DNA of 33,194 nt from Sphingobium phenoxybenzoativorans (GTDB lineage: Bacteria > Pseudomonadota > Alphaproteobacteria > Sphingomonadales > Sphingomonadaceae), in contig NZ_MINO01000042.1 in the NCBI RefSeq assembly GCF_001757355.1, positions 1 to 33,194 of the forward strand, in the 5' to 3' direction. Shown here one piece after another: positions 7,170-15,690 of the stretch. Position numbers and translations under genes: made by a program. Numbering within the stretch: the first letter of the stretch is position 1; each line of letters opens with the position of its first letter. The notes under the pieces are model-generated. The model was not told the origin of the DNA. It saw nothing but the letters and a program-made list of their open reading frames with translations, and searched no databases.

Positions 7170-8102
7170 GTGGCATCCATCATAACAGTGTCAGGTCTTA
7201 CAAAAAGCTACGCATCTGGGCACGTCGCCCTCAAGCATGTCGATCTGGAGATAGAGGAGGGGGAGATATTCGCCCTGCTCGGCCCCAATGGCGCGGGCAA
7301 GACAACGATGATCTCCATCATCTGCGGCAATGTAAATCTCAGCGGCGGCACGGTGACGGTTGCAGGCCATGACATCGTGCATGACTATCGGGGATCGCGC
7401 TCCGCGATTGGCCTGGTGCCTCAGGAATTATTCACCGACGCATTTGAGCGGGTGATCGATACCGTCACTTTCAGCCGTGGCCTGTTCGGCAAGCCACGCA
7501 ACGATGCCTTCATCGAGAAAGTGCTGCGTGACCTGTCTCTTTGGGACAAGCGGCATTCGAAGATATTGGAGCTTTCCGGCGGTATGAAACGCCGTGTAAT
7601 GATCGCCAAAGCCCTGTCCCACGAGCCGCGCGTCCTCTTCCTCGACGAGCCGACTGCTGGCGTCGATGTCGAGCTGCGGCGTGACATGTGGCAACTGGTC
7701 CGCGAACTTCGGGAGACAGGCGTCACCATCATCCTCACCACCCACTATATCGAGGAGGCGGAGGAGATGGCTGATCGGGTCGGCGTTATCAACAAAGGGG
7801 AATTGATTCTGGTCGAGGAAAAAACGGCCCTGATGAAGAAGCTGGGCAAAAAGACCCTGACTATCGTTCTTGCCGACCCCCTCGATACGGTTCCCGCTGA
7901 ACTGGCCGGATGGGACGTCACGCTGAAAGCGGACGGGCAGGAGATTGAATATATTTTCGACACGCAGGCGGAAAGAACCGGCGTCTCCTCCCTGCTGCGC
8001 ACGCTCGGAGACCTGGGCATTGCCTACAAGGATCTCAATACGCAGCAGAGTAGCCTGGAGGACATCTTCGTAAGCCTCGTGCATCGGGAGAAAGCGGCAT
8101 GA
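7170..8102 (+). CDS. ABC-2 type exporter, ATP-binding protein
   Basis: 310-aa ATPase subunit of a drug/polysaccharide-type ABC-2 exporter (DrrA/NodI-like). It shows Walker [10 protein letters not shown] (38-46), Q-loop VPQE, signature LSGGMKRR (135-142), Walker [11 protein letters not shown] (155-164) and H-loop [11 protein letters not shown] (H192). A C-terminal extension ends in [11 protein letters not shown], typical of DrrA-like ATPases. GTG 7170 is preferred because AGGGGG lies 8 nt upstream and the protein then starts [16 protein letters not shown] 7119 is in frame but adds a non-conserved leader. Its stop overlaps the permease start (ATGA, 8099-8102). The substrate cannot be read from sequence. 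Confidence 0.92.
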   Translation: MASIITVSGLTKSYASGHVALKHVDLEIEEGEIFALLGPNGAGKTTMISIICGNVNLSGGTVTVAGHDIVHDYRGSRSAIGLVPQELFTDAFERVIDTVTFSRGLFGKPRNDAFIEKVLRDLSLWDKRHSKILELSGGMKRRVMIAKALSHEPRVLFLDEPTAGVDVELRRDMWQLVRELRETGVTIILTTHYIEEAEEMADRVGVINKGELILVEEKTALMKKLGKKTLTIVLADPLDTVPAELAGWDVTLKADGQEIEYIFDTQAERTGVSSLLRTLGDLGIAYKDLNTQQSSLEDIFVSLVHREKAA

Positions 8103-8869
8103 GCGGCCTTAACCTCCACGCGATCAAATCGATCTACTTCTTTGAACTCAACCGCTTTCGCCGGACCTTACTGACCGGCCTGATGGTCCCTGTCATTACC
8201 ACTTCACTCTATTTCGTGGTGTTCGGCGGCGCGATTGGATCGCGCATGACACAGATCGACGGCATCCCTTATGCCGCCTTCATCGTGCCCGGCATGATTA
8301 TGCTGGCCATGTTTACGGAAAGCATCTTTAATGCCAGTTTCGGCATCTACATGCCCAAATTCACAGGCACGATATACGAACTGCTTTCCGCTCCCGTCTC
8401 GGCCGTGGAAACGGTTATCGCCTATGTCGGCGCGGCGGCGACCAAGTCTCTGATCGTTGGATTCATTATCTTCGCAACTGCGCATCTGTTTGTGGATGTC
8501 CAGGTGGCCCATCCGCTGGCGATGGTCGCCTTCATGGTGCTGATCGCGATCAGCTTCTGCCTTTTCGGTTTCATCCTCGGCATCTGGGCGCAGAGCTTCG
8601 AACAGCTTCAGGTCATCCCCCTGCTTGTTATTATGCCAATGACTTTTCTGGGCGGCGCCTTCTATTCCATCCACATGCTGGCCGAGCCTTGGCGGACGAT
8701 CACATTATTCAACCCGATCGTCTATTTGATCAGCGGGTTCCGCTGGACCTTCTTCGGCAGAGGCGATGTCGGGATCGAATTCAGCTTACTGTTCATTGCT
8801 GGCATGCTGACGATCTGCCTGGGAATAATTGGCTGGATGTTCCGCACAGGATACCGGCTGAAAAAATAG
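8099..8869 (+). CDS. ABC-2 type transporter permease
   Basis: 256-aa integral membrane partner of the preceding ATPase, with about six membrane helices in the ABC-2 arrangement. There is an amphipathic start ([15 protein letters not shown]), helix 1 [19 protein letters not shown], then [40 protein letters not shown], the family motif [24 protein letters not shown] (here ending HMLAEPWRT) with [12 protein letters not shown], and a last helix before GYRLKK. It overlaps the ATPase gene by 4 nt, so the two form an operon. It resembles DrrB/NodJ/YadH-type permeases. Confidence 0.92.
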   Translation: MSGLNLHAIKSIYFFELNRFRRTLLTGLMVPVITTSLYFVVFGGAIGSRMTQIDGIPYAAFIVPGMIMLAMFTESIFNASFGIYMPKFTGTIYELLSAPVSAVETVIAYVGAAATKSLIVGFIIFATAHLFVDVQVAHPLAMVAFMVLIAISFCLFGFILGIWAQSFEQLQVIPLLVIMPMTFLGGAFYSIHMLAEPWRTITLFNPIVYLISGFRWTFFGRGDVGIEFSLLFIAGMLTICLGIIGWMFRTGYRLKK

Positions 8870-8914
8870 GGATCGCTTTCCCTTCTATTTCTCCTGCGTA
8901 ATTATTCGTTGCGG

Positions 8915-8939
8915 CATTGATTCAGATTATGAATCAATG
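8915..8939. promoter_or_regulatory. Perfect 10-bp dyad between ABC permease and HAD genes
   Basis: CATTGATTCA (8915-8924), spacer GATTA, TGAATCAATG (8930-8939). The repeat is exact, AT-rich and not followed by a T run, so it looks more like an operator than a terminator. It sits 45 nt after the permease stop and about 145 nt before the HAD-fusion start. A dimeric regulator site is inferred. Confidence 0.45.
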
Positions 8940-9084
8940 GGATATTTCAGTGCTTTCTGCCTTCGCGGGCGCGAAAAACATTGATTGCGGCCGGGAACTG
9001 ATTTCTTTCTCGCGCATCCTGTCTGCAGGTGGCGCGTAGTTGCGCTCTCTTGCCTGACATCTGGTGTGAGGGGACCGTTCAACA

Positions 9085-10587
9085 GTGCCGGATCGAAAAC
9101 CATCGGGGGGCCGTGCCCCTGACCATAATCCGCGCTGGACCGATGAAGCTATGTTGCGGGACAGGCTGGCGGAGCTTTCTTCACCACCCTCTTGCGCCAT
9201 TCTGGATTTTGATGAGACCCTCTGGTTACGCAATTCGACCGAGGAATTTCTCCACGCCGTCCGGCCCAACATTATCGCAGCTATCGTGCTGCAGATATTG
9301 GGGCAGTTGAAGCCATGGCGTCTGATCTCCCGCCAACACCCGGAATATTATCGTGACTGGATACGGATAGCTGCCGTTCTGGTCCTCGCGCCATGGAGCT
9401 ACTTCACTTGGCGGCGGGTGGCGGCACGGATGGGGCCGCAATATGTAAACACGGTCCTGTTGAAGGCGATACGCGATGCCCGTCCCGGCAAGATATTCGT
9501 CGCCAGCTATGGCTTCGGCTTCATCATCCGGCCGCTGCTCAAGGCCATAGACCGGGACATGGAATTGGTCGCATCCGCTTCGCTACGCCGGGGTGCGGCT
9601 CTGCGGCGTATGGGCAAGGGTAGGGCGCTGACCAGCCTGCTTGGTGCAGATATGGTGAAGAACAGCATCGTTGTGACCGACAATTTCGTCGACCGCGACC
9701 TTTGTATGCTTAGTGACCATGGAATCTACATACAATGGCGCGATGCCGTATACAGGCAGGCGGGCCTCTCGCCCATGCTTCCGCTCAGCTACACGGCGCG
9801 CATAAAACGTCCCACGGAGCGCTACGTGCTGCACGGTATATTGGGATATGATTATGCGGTGTTGTGGCTGGCCTACGCGCTGCTTAGCTCCTCCATGATC
9901 GCGACTTCCATCGCCATCGGCTTTTATTTGCTCGCGTTCTTCGCTGTGTATGAGATCGGCTATTATGAAAATGACCGCGTTGGCCTGGCGCGAGAAAAAA
10001 AGCCCGTTGTCAGCGCGGAGTTTGCTGAGCTTGGCCACAATTTCAAACCGGCATGGGCATGGATTTTCGGCATCGTTCTGGCCGCGATCGGTGCTGCCGT
10101 ACAGACATTCGGCCAGCCTGCAGTTACGACCCGCATAGGCGATCTCAGCGGGGTCAACCTGTTCGCCTGGTATTGGTTCATGGCGATGACGTTGCTTGTC
10201 GCGACCCGTCTGACTTTTATGTGGTTCAATTCTCTGACGCCGCGCCTGCGGATCGTCCCAATGCTGATTCTTCAGGTGGAGCGGACGCTTGGCTATGTGT
10301 TGATGCTGGCCATCGACGTGGCTGGCGCGGTATTGTGCGTTAGCCACGCGATAGGCCGCTGGGTTCCCTATGTGATTTATCGTTTCGGGGGCGACCGCCG
10401 TGATTTCCCGGCGCATATCGCCACCCTTGTCGTGTTCATGGTCTGCCTGCCGATGGTTGCGATCATTGACCGGTTGCCCATCACCAGTAATTTCACGATC
10501 GAATTTTTCGTGATTACGGCCTATCTGGTCGCACGCGCGGCCAAGGATCTGCAGAAATACCGACGAACCATGAAAGCAGCGGCCTAA
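9085..10587 (+). CDS. HAD-like phosphatase domain fused to multi-spanning membrane domain
   Basis: 500 aa. The N-terminal part (about 35-215) has HAD-IB-like motifs: motif I DFDET (41-45), a Ser at about 141 (VASYGF), a Lys/Arg-rich region (RRMGKGR), and motif IV VTDNFVDRD (about 197-205). The C-terminal part (about 250-490) is a membrane domain with about seven to eight helices. Between helices a polar loop reads YENDRVGLAREKKP (about 294-307), faintly like the Asp-rich loop of UbiA prenyltransferases, which are known to occur as HAD-UbiA fusions. The UbiA assignment is tentative because the full N-D-x-x-D-x-x-x-D pattern is absent. The start is GTG 9085, with GAGGGG 11 nt upstream. Neighbours are an ABC exporter before it and a convergent wzc-like gene after it, suggesting an envelope lipid or glycan role. 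Confidence 0.65.
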   Translation: MPDRKPSGGRAPDHNPRWTDEAMLRDRLAELSSPPSCAILDFDETLWLRNSTEEFLHAVRPNIIAAIVLQILGQLKPWRLISRQHPEYYRDWIRIAAVLVLAPWSYFTWRRVAARMGPQYVNTVLLKAIRDARPGKIFVASYGFGFIIRPLLKAIDRDMELVASASLRRGAALRRMGKGRALTSLLGADMVKNSIVVTDNFVDRDLCMLSDHGIYIQWRDAVYRQAGLSPMLPLSYTARIKRPTERYVLHGILGYDYAVLWLAYALLSSSMIATSIAIGFYLLAFFAVYEIGYYENDRVGLAREKKPVVSAEFAELGHNFKPAWAWIFGIVLAAIGAAVQTFGQPAVTTRIGDLSGVNLFAWYWFMAMTLLVATRLTFMWFNSLTPRLRIVPMLILQVERTLGYVLMLAIDVAGAVLCVSHAIGRWVPYVIYRFGGDRRDFPAHIATLVVFMVCLPMVAIIDRLPITSNFTIEFFVITAYLVARAAKDLQKYRRTMKAAA

Positions 10588-10911
10588 TAGGGCCTAGCCC
10601 GCACTAATGGCGTGGACATTGGCGGCTGTCAGTGATGGACCGCCGATAGCGCACTGGTCCTGCTCGATATAATATCTTGGACCTCCGTTTTCGACCGTTC
10701 CTTCTTCTCCGCCTTGACGACATGGCGTGGATAGACACTCGCAATGCTGACCGCTTTGTCGCGCATTCTCCCAGAGTGTCTAGGAAAAGTCTGGCTCCTG
10801 GCTATCTATGCCGACCTGGGAGCCAATGCACATCGAGTGGTGGGTATCGATCAGTCCGCTGCCATGACTAAATGGAGGAAGGCTGCGTACCTCCCTCCAT
10901 CCGTCCCCCCA
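10588..10911. other. Intergenic region without a supported gene
   Basis: 324 nt between the convergent HAD-fusion and wzc-like genes. Short open frames here lack ribosome binding sites and recognisable domains. Two structures stand out: a perfect 9-bp inverted repeat, TAGACACTC (10732-10740) and GAGTGTCTA (10774-10782), and a terminator-like hairpin at 10872-10900, listed separately. Confidence 0.6.
10872..10900 (-). terminator. Hairpin terminator of the wzc-like gene
   Basis: On the reverse strand ATGGAGGGAGG (10900-10890) pairs with CCTTCCTCCAT (10882-10872): 11 bp with one G-U and a 7-nt loop. It lies 12 nt past the wzc-like stop. Only a short TT follows, so termination strength is uncertain. 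Confidence 0.5.
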
Positions 10912-13035
10912 TTAGGCCGTATGGTAGTAGTTCGAATATTTCTTTGAATGATGGTAGGCGCCGATCGCCTTCGCCTTTGGATCGACCCGCGTGTAGACGA
11001 CGCCAATCAGGTTTGCTCCATCCGCCCGCAACCATGTCAACGCTTCGCTGACCGCGGGGGCGAGCGTAGATGCCCAGCGGACCACAAGCACCGTGGCGTC
11101 GGCCTGTTGGCTCAGAAAGCGCGCATCAGCGACGCCCAGCATCGGCGGCAGATCCAGCACGATGAACTGATAGGTCTTACGGAATTGCTCGAGCAGCGCT
11201 TCCATCTTGCCATTGCCGAAATAGTTGGTCCCGCTGAAATCCGGAGCGCGCATCAGGATCATGTCCAGACCCTCAATGTCATCGGTCGTGATGGCGTGAA
11301 CAGGGTTTGCCTTTCCGGTAAGCACGTCGGTCAGGCCAGGCTTGCGATCAGCCGAAACCAGGTAGCGGAGCGAGGCGCGGCGCACGTCGCAGTCAATCAG
11401 CAGCGTCTTGGCTCCGCCGATCGCCAGGACGCGGGCGAAGGACAGGGCGGTCGTCGTCTTTCCTTCTTCCGGCACGGCAGAGGTCAGGGCAATGACGCGG
11501 CATGGCTCGGCGGGACAGGCGGCCTCTACGGACACCTGCAGATTGCGGAGCGACTCCGCGAACATGGATGCCGGGTAACGGATCAAGCTGTCGGCGGGCG
11601 ACCGGTCGCTGCCATATTCGCTTTCCTCCAGATTGGGAACGGAGGTCAGCAGCGCTACGCCAGACATTCCCTCTATGTCGCCTACACTTCGAAAATTCGG
11701 CTTTATCGATCGCAGCATCTCTGTGCTCAGAAACCCCGCGCCGGCCCCCGCCATGCCTGCGAGCAGCAGGAGCAGGCCCTTTTGCGGCCATGCGGCCTCC
11801 GCAGGTGGTTCTGCAATATCTACGACTTCGGCATGAGCGATCGAGTCCCGCGCAAGCTGCGTGCTCTCCAGGGAAAGCTGCGCCAGCCGATCATAGGCCG
11901 CCCGTTTGCTCTCCGCTTCCCGTAAAAGGCTCTCTGCCACAGGAGAGTTGCGGGTATAATTGGCCTGCTTTCCTTCCAGATTACGCATGGCGGAGCGAAG
12001 GCTGGATGCCTGCGCATCAGCGGAACTTGCCTGCGCCGTCAATGTGCTGAGCGCTCGTTGCGCCTCATCCCTGATTTGCGCGTCGATAGCCGCCAGTTGT
12101 TTGCGGACCATTACCGTTTCGGGGTGATTTTCACCGCTGCGGCCGACAATTTCGTTCATCCGTTCGACGATTTCGGCGCGCTGGCGGCGGAGGTCCGCCG
12201 TAACCTGAGATGCGCCGGCGGCCGACACAGCGTCCAGTCCGCCGCTCGTGGCTTCATTGCGGGCCGCCGTCAGGTTAGAGCGCGCCGCCGCTGCCGCTGC
12301 TTCCGCTGTCGCCAACTCGGTTGACAGCGGAGCAAGCTGCTCGTTGCTCACCGATCCGTCGGCGCCCATGCCGAGCCCCGACCGGGAGCGGTAGGTGGAA
12401 AGGCGCGCGTCGGCTGCCCGAACCTCTGCTTCCAGCTCAACGAGGCGTTGTTTGAACCATGCGGACTGACGTCCCGATGTCCGCATCAACGATCCGACGC
12501 GGGCATCAAGATAAACCTGAGCAATCATGTTCACGATCTTCGCGGACTTCACCGGATCGCGGGAGCGGAACGTGGCCTCCAAAATATAGCTGGTGCTTTC
12601 GCGCTGCACCGTAAGGCGGTGGACGATGCGCTCGGCAACCGCGTTGATCAGGGCAGGGTCCGATGTCTGCCGCAACTGATCGCGGCTCGAAACCAGCTCC
12701 AGAAATTCCGGATCTGCCTGAAGGCGCAACCGCCTGACCGTTTCCCTGGCGACGTCTTGAGACCGTAATATGCTGATTTCCGTATCCATTGCCGGATCGC
12801 CAAGTTCGGGACCGCGGCCATTCTGCTCAACGGCAAGGGGATTGCGGCTTGGATCGATCTGTATCCGCGTGGTGGCGTCATATTTCGGTGTAATCACGAA
12901 GAAGATGAGGGCGGCAAGGATCACGAAGACGCCAAGCGCCACAGAAATCATCAGGGGGAAATTTCTTCCTGACCGAAAGAAGGACGTAGGTTGGTTTCCA
13001 GGGCCGGAACTTGCTGTTGAACTCGGATACAGCAT
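10912..13035 (-). CDS. Polysaccharide co-polymerase / tyrosine autokinase (Wzc/GumC-BYK type)
   Basis: 707-aa inner-membrane protein that controls capsule/exopolysaccharide chain length and export. Order: membrane helix 1 (about 29-50), Wzz domain (about 50-170), a long Ala/Arg/Glu-rich coiled coil in the periplasm (about 190-400), helix 2 (about 420-440), then a cytoplasmic bacterial tyrosine kinase. The kinase has Walker A VPEEGKTT (521-528), Walker A' LLIDCDVR (545-552) and Walker B FIVLDLPP (624-631), ending in a tyrosine cluster with Tyr at about 694, 700, 703 and 704. All motifs look intact, so autophosphorylation is expected. No polymerase or flippase genes are nearby; the TolC-like gene and ABC exporter are separate. 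Start is ATG 13035 with AAGGGAAGG immediately upstream. Confidence 0.9.
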   Translation of the reverse strand: MLYPSSTASSGPGNQPTSFFRSGRNFPLMISVALGVFVILAALIFFVITPKYDATTRIQIDPSRNPLAVEQNGRGPELGDPAMDTEISILRSQDVARETVRRLRLQADPEFLELVSSRDQLRQTSDPALINAVAERIVHRLTVQRESTSYILEATFRSRDPVKSAKIVNMIAQVYLDARVGSLMRTSGRQSAWFKQRLVELEAEVRAADARLSTYRSRSGLGMGADGSVSNEQLAPLSTELATAEAAAAAARSNLTAARNEATSGGLDAVSAAGASQVTADLRRQRAEIVERMNEIVGRSGENHPETVMVRKQLAAIDAQIRDEAQRALSTLTAQASSADAQASSLRSAMRNLEGKQANYTRNSPVAESLLREAESKRAAYDRLAQLSLESTQLARDSIAHAEVVDIAEPPAEAAWPQKGLLLLLAGMAGAGAGFLSTEMLRSIKPNFRSVGDIEGMSGVALLTSVPNLEESEYGSDRSPADSLIRYPASMFAESLRNLQVSVEAACPAEPCRVIALTSAVPEEGKTTTALSFARVLAIGGAKTLLIDCDVRRASLRYLVSADRKPGLTDVLTGKANPVHAITTDDIEGLDMILMRAPDFSGTNYFGNGKMEALLEQFRKTYQFIVLDLPPMLGVADARFLSQQADATVLVVRWASTLAPAVSEALTWLRADGANLIGVVYTRVDPKAKAIGAYHHSKKYSNYYHTA

Positions 13036-13302
13036 ACCTTCCCTTTCTTGATGAAGGGGTACAGCTTACCTACCCCCGTTTTCACTCGCGGAAACTTTCC
13101 AGCAAAGAGAACATCAAATATCGGTCATGTCTATTTCGGGAATCGCAGACGGAACGACTGTATCAAAATGGTGCACAGGGCGCAGTTCATCGCAAAATTG
13201 CTTGAAAATGCCAGTTCTTGGAGCGCCACATGATTGCAGCGCGGCAATTTCCGCCATCACGCGGCGCAAATCCGATAACGGCGCCTGACATTGATATGAA
13301 GT

Positions 13303-13376
13303 TGGAGGCCCGAGCCGGAATCGAACCGGCGTGCAAGGATTTGCAGTCCTCTGCGTAACCACTCCGCCATCGGGCC
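13303..13376 (-). tRNA. tRNA-Cys(GCA)
   Basis: The reverse strand gives a complete 74-nt tRNA with encoded CCA (13303-13305). The acceptor stem is GGCCCGA/TCGGGCC, the anticodon arm is GGACTGCAAATCC with anticodon GCA, and the T-arm is GCCGGTTCGATTCCGGC. It lies between the wzc-like and pcm-like genes, with no sign of an integrated element at its 3' end. Confidence 0.97.
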
Positions 13377-13521
13377 ATCCGTGGTCGGGGTGTGGCCAAT
13401 GTGCGGCTTTGGCCCCAAAGTCAAGCGGCGGCCGGGGCACAGCCCGCAAGTTTATCGCATCCGCAGCGCAATCCCGCTTGGCGCGCGCGCGCATGTGATT
13501 TAGACGACCAGAAGATGATTT

Positions 13522-13545
13522 ACTGTATTGTATTGGCAATACAGT
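13522..13545. promoter_or_regulatory. Perfect 9-bp dyad operator upstream of pcm-like/tolC
   Basis: ACTGTATTG (13522-13530), spacer TATTGG, CAATACAGT (13537-13545), ending about 20 nt before the pcm-like start. Size and spacing fit a dimeric repressor such as a TetR- or MarR-type protein. Its place over the probable promoter suggests control of the pcm-tolC transcript. The regulator is not in this window. Confidence 0.6.
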
Positions 13546-13564
13546 TGTGCCAAGCGGGAACATG

Positions 13565-14206
13565 ATGGCTACGGAACAGACATATTCGTCCATGCGCAGC
13601 GCGATGGTGGACAGCCAACTTCGCACCAGCGACGTCAATGATGCGGGTGTTATCGCGGCAATGGCCGCTGTGCCGCGGGAAGCCTTCCTGCCGGAGGAAC
13701 GCCAATCCATGGCCTATATCGACCGGCCGGTCCGGCTTGGCGGAGGCAGGGCGCTGAATCCGCCACTTGCAACGGGCAGGTTGTTGACGGAGGCTGGCGT
13801 GAAGGCGGGCGACAAAGTGCTGTTGATCGGCGCGGCGACGGGATATGCGGCGGCCCTTCTTCAGAAGATCGGTGCCGTGGTGACGGCGGTTGAGGAAGAC
13901 CCAGCGCTCGCCGCAAAGGCAACATCGGCCGGTATCGCAATTACTATTGCGCCACTTTCGGCCGGTTCGCCGGATGGCGCGCCCTATGACATCATTGTTG
14001 TGGATGGCGCGGTGGAGGAGTTACCCGCGGCGCTCGTTGGACAGCTTGCGGAAGGGGGACGGCTGGTTACCGGTCTGGTCGAACGTGGCGTCACCCGGCT
14101 GTGCGCGGGGCGCAAGAGCGGGTCAGCATTCGGGCTGGCGAGTCTGGTCGACATGGAGATGGTGGTCCTGCCCGGTTTCGCAAAGCCGGAAGGGTTCGTG
14201 TTCTAA
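13565..14206 (+). CDS. Protein-L-isoaspartate O-methyltransferase family protein
   Basis: 213 aa. The N-terminal helical part MRSAMVDSQLRTSDVNDAGV and VPREAFLP are typical of the Pcm group that sits before tolC in alphaproteobacteria. The SAM-binding motif is a variant, KVLLIGAATGYAAALL, in place of the usual VLEIGTGSGYQ. It is followed by VTAVEEDPALA and YDIIVVDGAVEELP (motif II region). Whether it still repairs isoaspartate is unclear, since the catalytic-loop stretch reads NPPLATGRLL rather than the usual S-x-P. ATG 13565 or 13562 follows AGCGGGA; 13565 has better spacing. tolC begins 11 nt after its stop, so the genes are co-transcribed. Confidence 0.85.
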   Translation: MATEQTYSSMRSAMVDSQLRTSDVNDAGVIAAMAAVPREAFLPEERQSMAYIDRPVRLGGGRALNPPLATGRLLTEAGVKAGDKVLLIGAATGYAAALLQKIGAVVTAVEEDPALAAKATSAGIAITIAPLSAGSPDGAPYDIIVVDGAVEELPAALVGQLAEGGRLVTGLVERGVTRLCAGRKSGSAFGLASLVDMEMVVLPGFAKPEGFVF

Positions 14207-14217
14207 AGGTAAATGGA

Positions 14218-15666
14218 ATGACCGTGCGACGCCTTCTTTCCGCTTCGGTGGCTCTATTCGCGTTGGCGGCCCCCGTTTCTGCTTATGCGGGCACTTTGAG
14301 GGAAGCCCTGCTCAAGGCCTATCAGACTAACCCGACATTGACTGGCGCGCGGGCTGGGCAGCGGGCGACTGACGAGAATGTTCCCATTCAGAAGTCCGCG
14401 GGCCGGCCCAATATCGTGATCGGTGGCGATTATAACGAAGCTATTCTGCGTTCAAACAGCTTTCAGGCGAGACGGAGCGTCTCTGCAGACGGCACGGTGA
14501 GTGTCCCCGTCTATTCCGGCGGCGCAGTAAGAAACGGCGTGAAGGCGGCCAAGCGGCGCGTGGAGGCGGGGCAGGCGAACTTGCGTGGCACGGAAGCGTC
14601 CATGTTTAGCCAGGTCGTCGCTGCCTATATGGATGTCATCCGTGACAGCGCCATCGTGTCCTTGAACAAATCCAATGTGCGGGCGCTGGACGTCAATCTG
14701 CAGGCGACCAATGATCGCTTCGAGGTGGGTGATCTCACCCGTACCGACATCGCGCAGTCCGAGTCGCGACTCGCGCTCGCCCGCAGCGACCTGCAACAGG
14801 CCGAGGCGAATCTGATCGCCAGCCGTGAAAATTACATCGCGCTCGTCGGCGAAGCGCCTGTGGATCTGGAAACGCCACCTGCCTTGCCGGGACTGCCCGC
14901 GTCGCCGGATGCCGCAGTGTCGGTCGCGCTAACCGACAACCCGGATATTCTTGCCGCAAAGAAGGACAGGGAGGCTGCGCTGTACGATGTCCGCGTTTCG
15001 CGCGCGAGCCGGCTTCCGACGCTGTCCGCTTTCGCCCAGGGCAGCTATTCCGACAATCTCGGATCGCTTCCTAACGCCATTCCGGGGGTAGTGAATCAAT
15101 CCGTGCATCAGGCGGCCGTTGGTGCAAGCCTTTCAATCCCTCTTTACCAGGGAGGGCGGCCCAGCGCGTTGATTCGGCAAAGCCAAGCTCTTGAATCGCA
15201 AGCGATAGAACGAGAAATTGCGGTTGAGCGGGGTGTTATCGCCCAAGCGCGCGCGGCCTATGCGAGTTGGCAGGCTTCCTTGCAGACGATAGAATCGAGC
15301 CGGAAGGCGGTGGACGCGACCGCACTCTCACTGGAGGGTGTGCGTGCAGAGAATACTGTCGGAAGCCGCACCATTTTGGATATTCTTAATGCAGAGCAGG
15401 AAGCGCTGATTTCGAAGGTTGAACTGGTCTCGGCGGAGCGTAACGCTTATGTCGCCGGCTTTACCCTATTGGCCGCGATGGGCCATGCGGAAGCCGAGGA
15501 TTTGGCCCTTGAAGGAGGGGCGCTTTACGACCCGATGGTTAATTATAACCGGGTCAAAAACAAGCTTAGCGATTGGGATGCAGACCCCCGGCCACAGCCC
15601 GTATCCACACGAACCGTTGACTCGCCCGCCCAAAATGCCAATGTTGATGCTGCGGGTGCGCAGTAG
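14218..15666 (+). CDS. tolC: TolC-family outer membrane efflux protein
   Basis: 482-aa outer-membrane channel of type I secretion and RND/ABC efflux. It has a Sec signal peptide at about 1-25 (RRLLSASVALFALAAPVSAYA) followed by the classic start TLREALLKAYQTNPTL. Two OEP repeats rich in long helices follow, with RFEVGDLTRTDIAQSESRLALAR in the first and GSRTILDILNAEQEAL in the second. These are the paired T-x-x-D-(I/L)-(L/A) motifs of TolC. The C-terminal tail after DPMVNYNRVKNKL is hydrophilic. ATG 14218 gives the signal peptide directly; earlier in-frame codons lie inside the pcm-like gene. No membrane-fusion protein is adjacent, so it may serve several pumps. Confidence 0.93.
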   Translation: MTVRRLLSASVALFALAAPVSAYAGTLREALLKAYQTNPTLTGARAGQRATDENVPIQKSAGRPNIVIGGDYNEAILRSNSFQARRSVSADGTVSVPVYSGGAVRNGVKAAKRRVEAGQANLRGTEASMFSQVVAAYMDVIRDSAIVSLNKSNVRALDVNLQATNDRFEVGDLTRTDIAQSESRLALARSDLQQAEANLIASRENYIALVGEAPVDLETPPALPGLPASPDAAVSVALTDNPDILAAKKDREAALYDVRVSRASRLPTLSAFAQGSYSDNLGSLPNAIPGVVNQSVHQAAVGASLSIPLYQGGRPSALIRQSQALESQAIEREIAVERGVIAQARAAYASWQASLQTIESSRKAVDATALSLEGVRAENTVGSRTILDILNAEQEALISKVELVSAERNAYVAGFTLLAAMGHAEAEDLALEGGALYDPMVNYNRVKNKLSDWDADPRPQPVSTRTVDSPAQNANVDAAGAQ

Positions 15667-15690
15667 CGCATAAGGGGACTGGTTAACATT

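Noticed and set aside
10744..10947. Possible RelE/HigB-type toxin remnant (LGKVWLLAIYA)
   Set aside because: Only one short stretch is suggestive; the rest does not fit the fold, and there is no ribosome site or antitoxin.
14101..14217. Upstream extension of the tolC frame
   Set aside because: It lies inside the pcm-like gene, lacks a ribosome site, and would bury the signal peptide starting at 14218.
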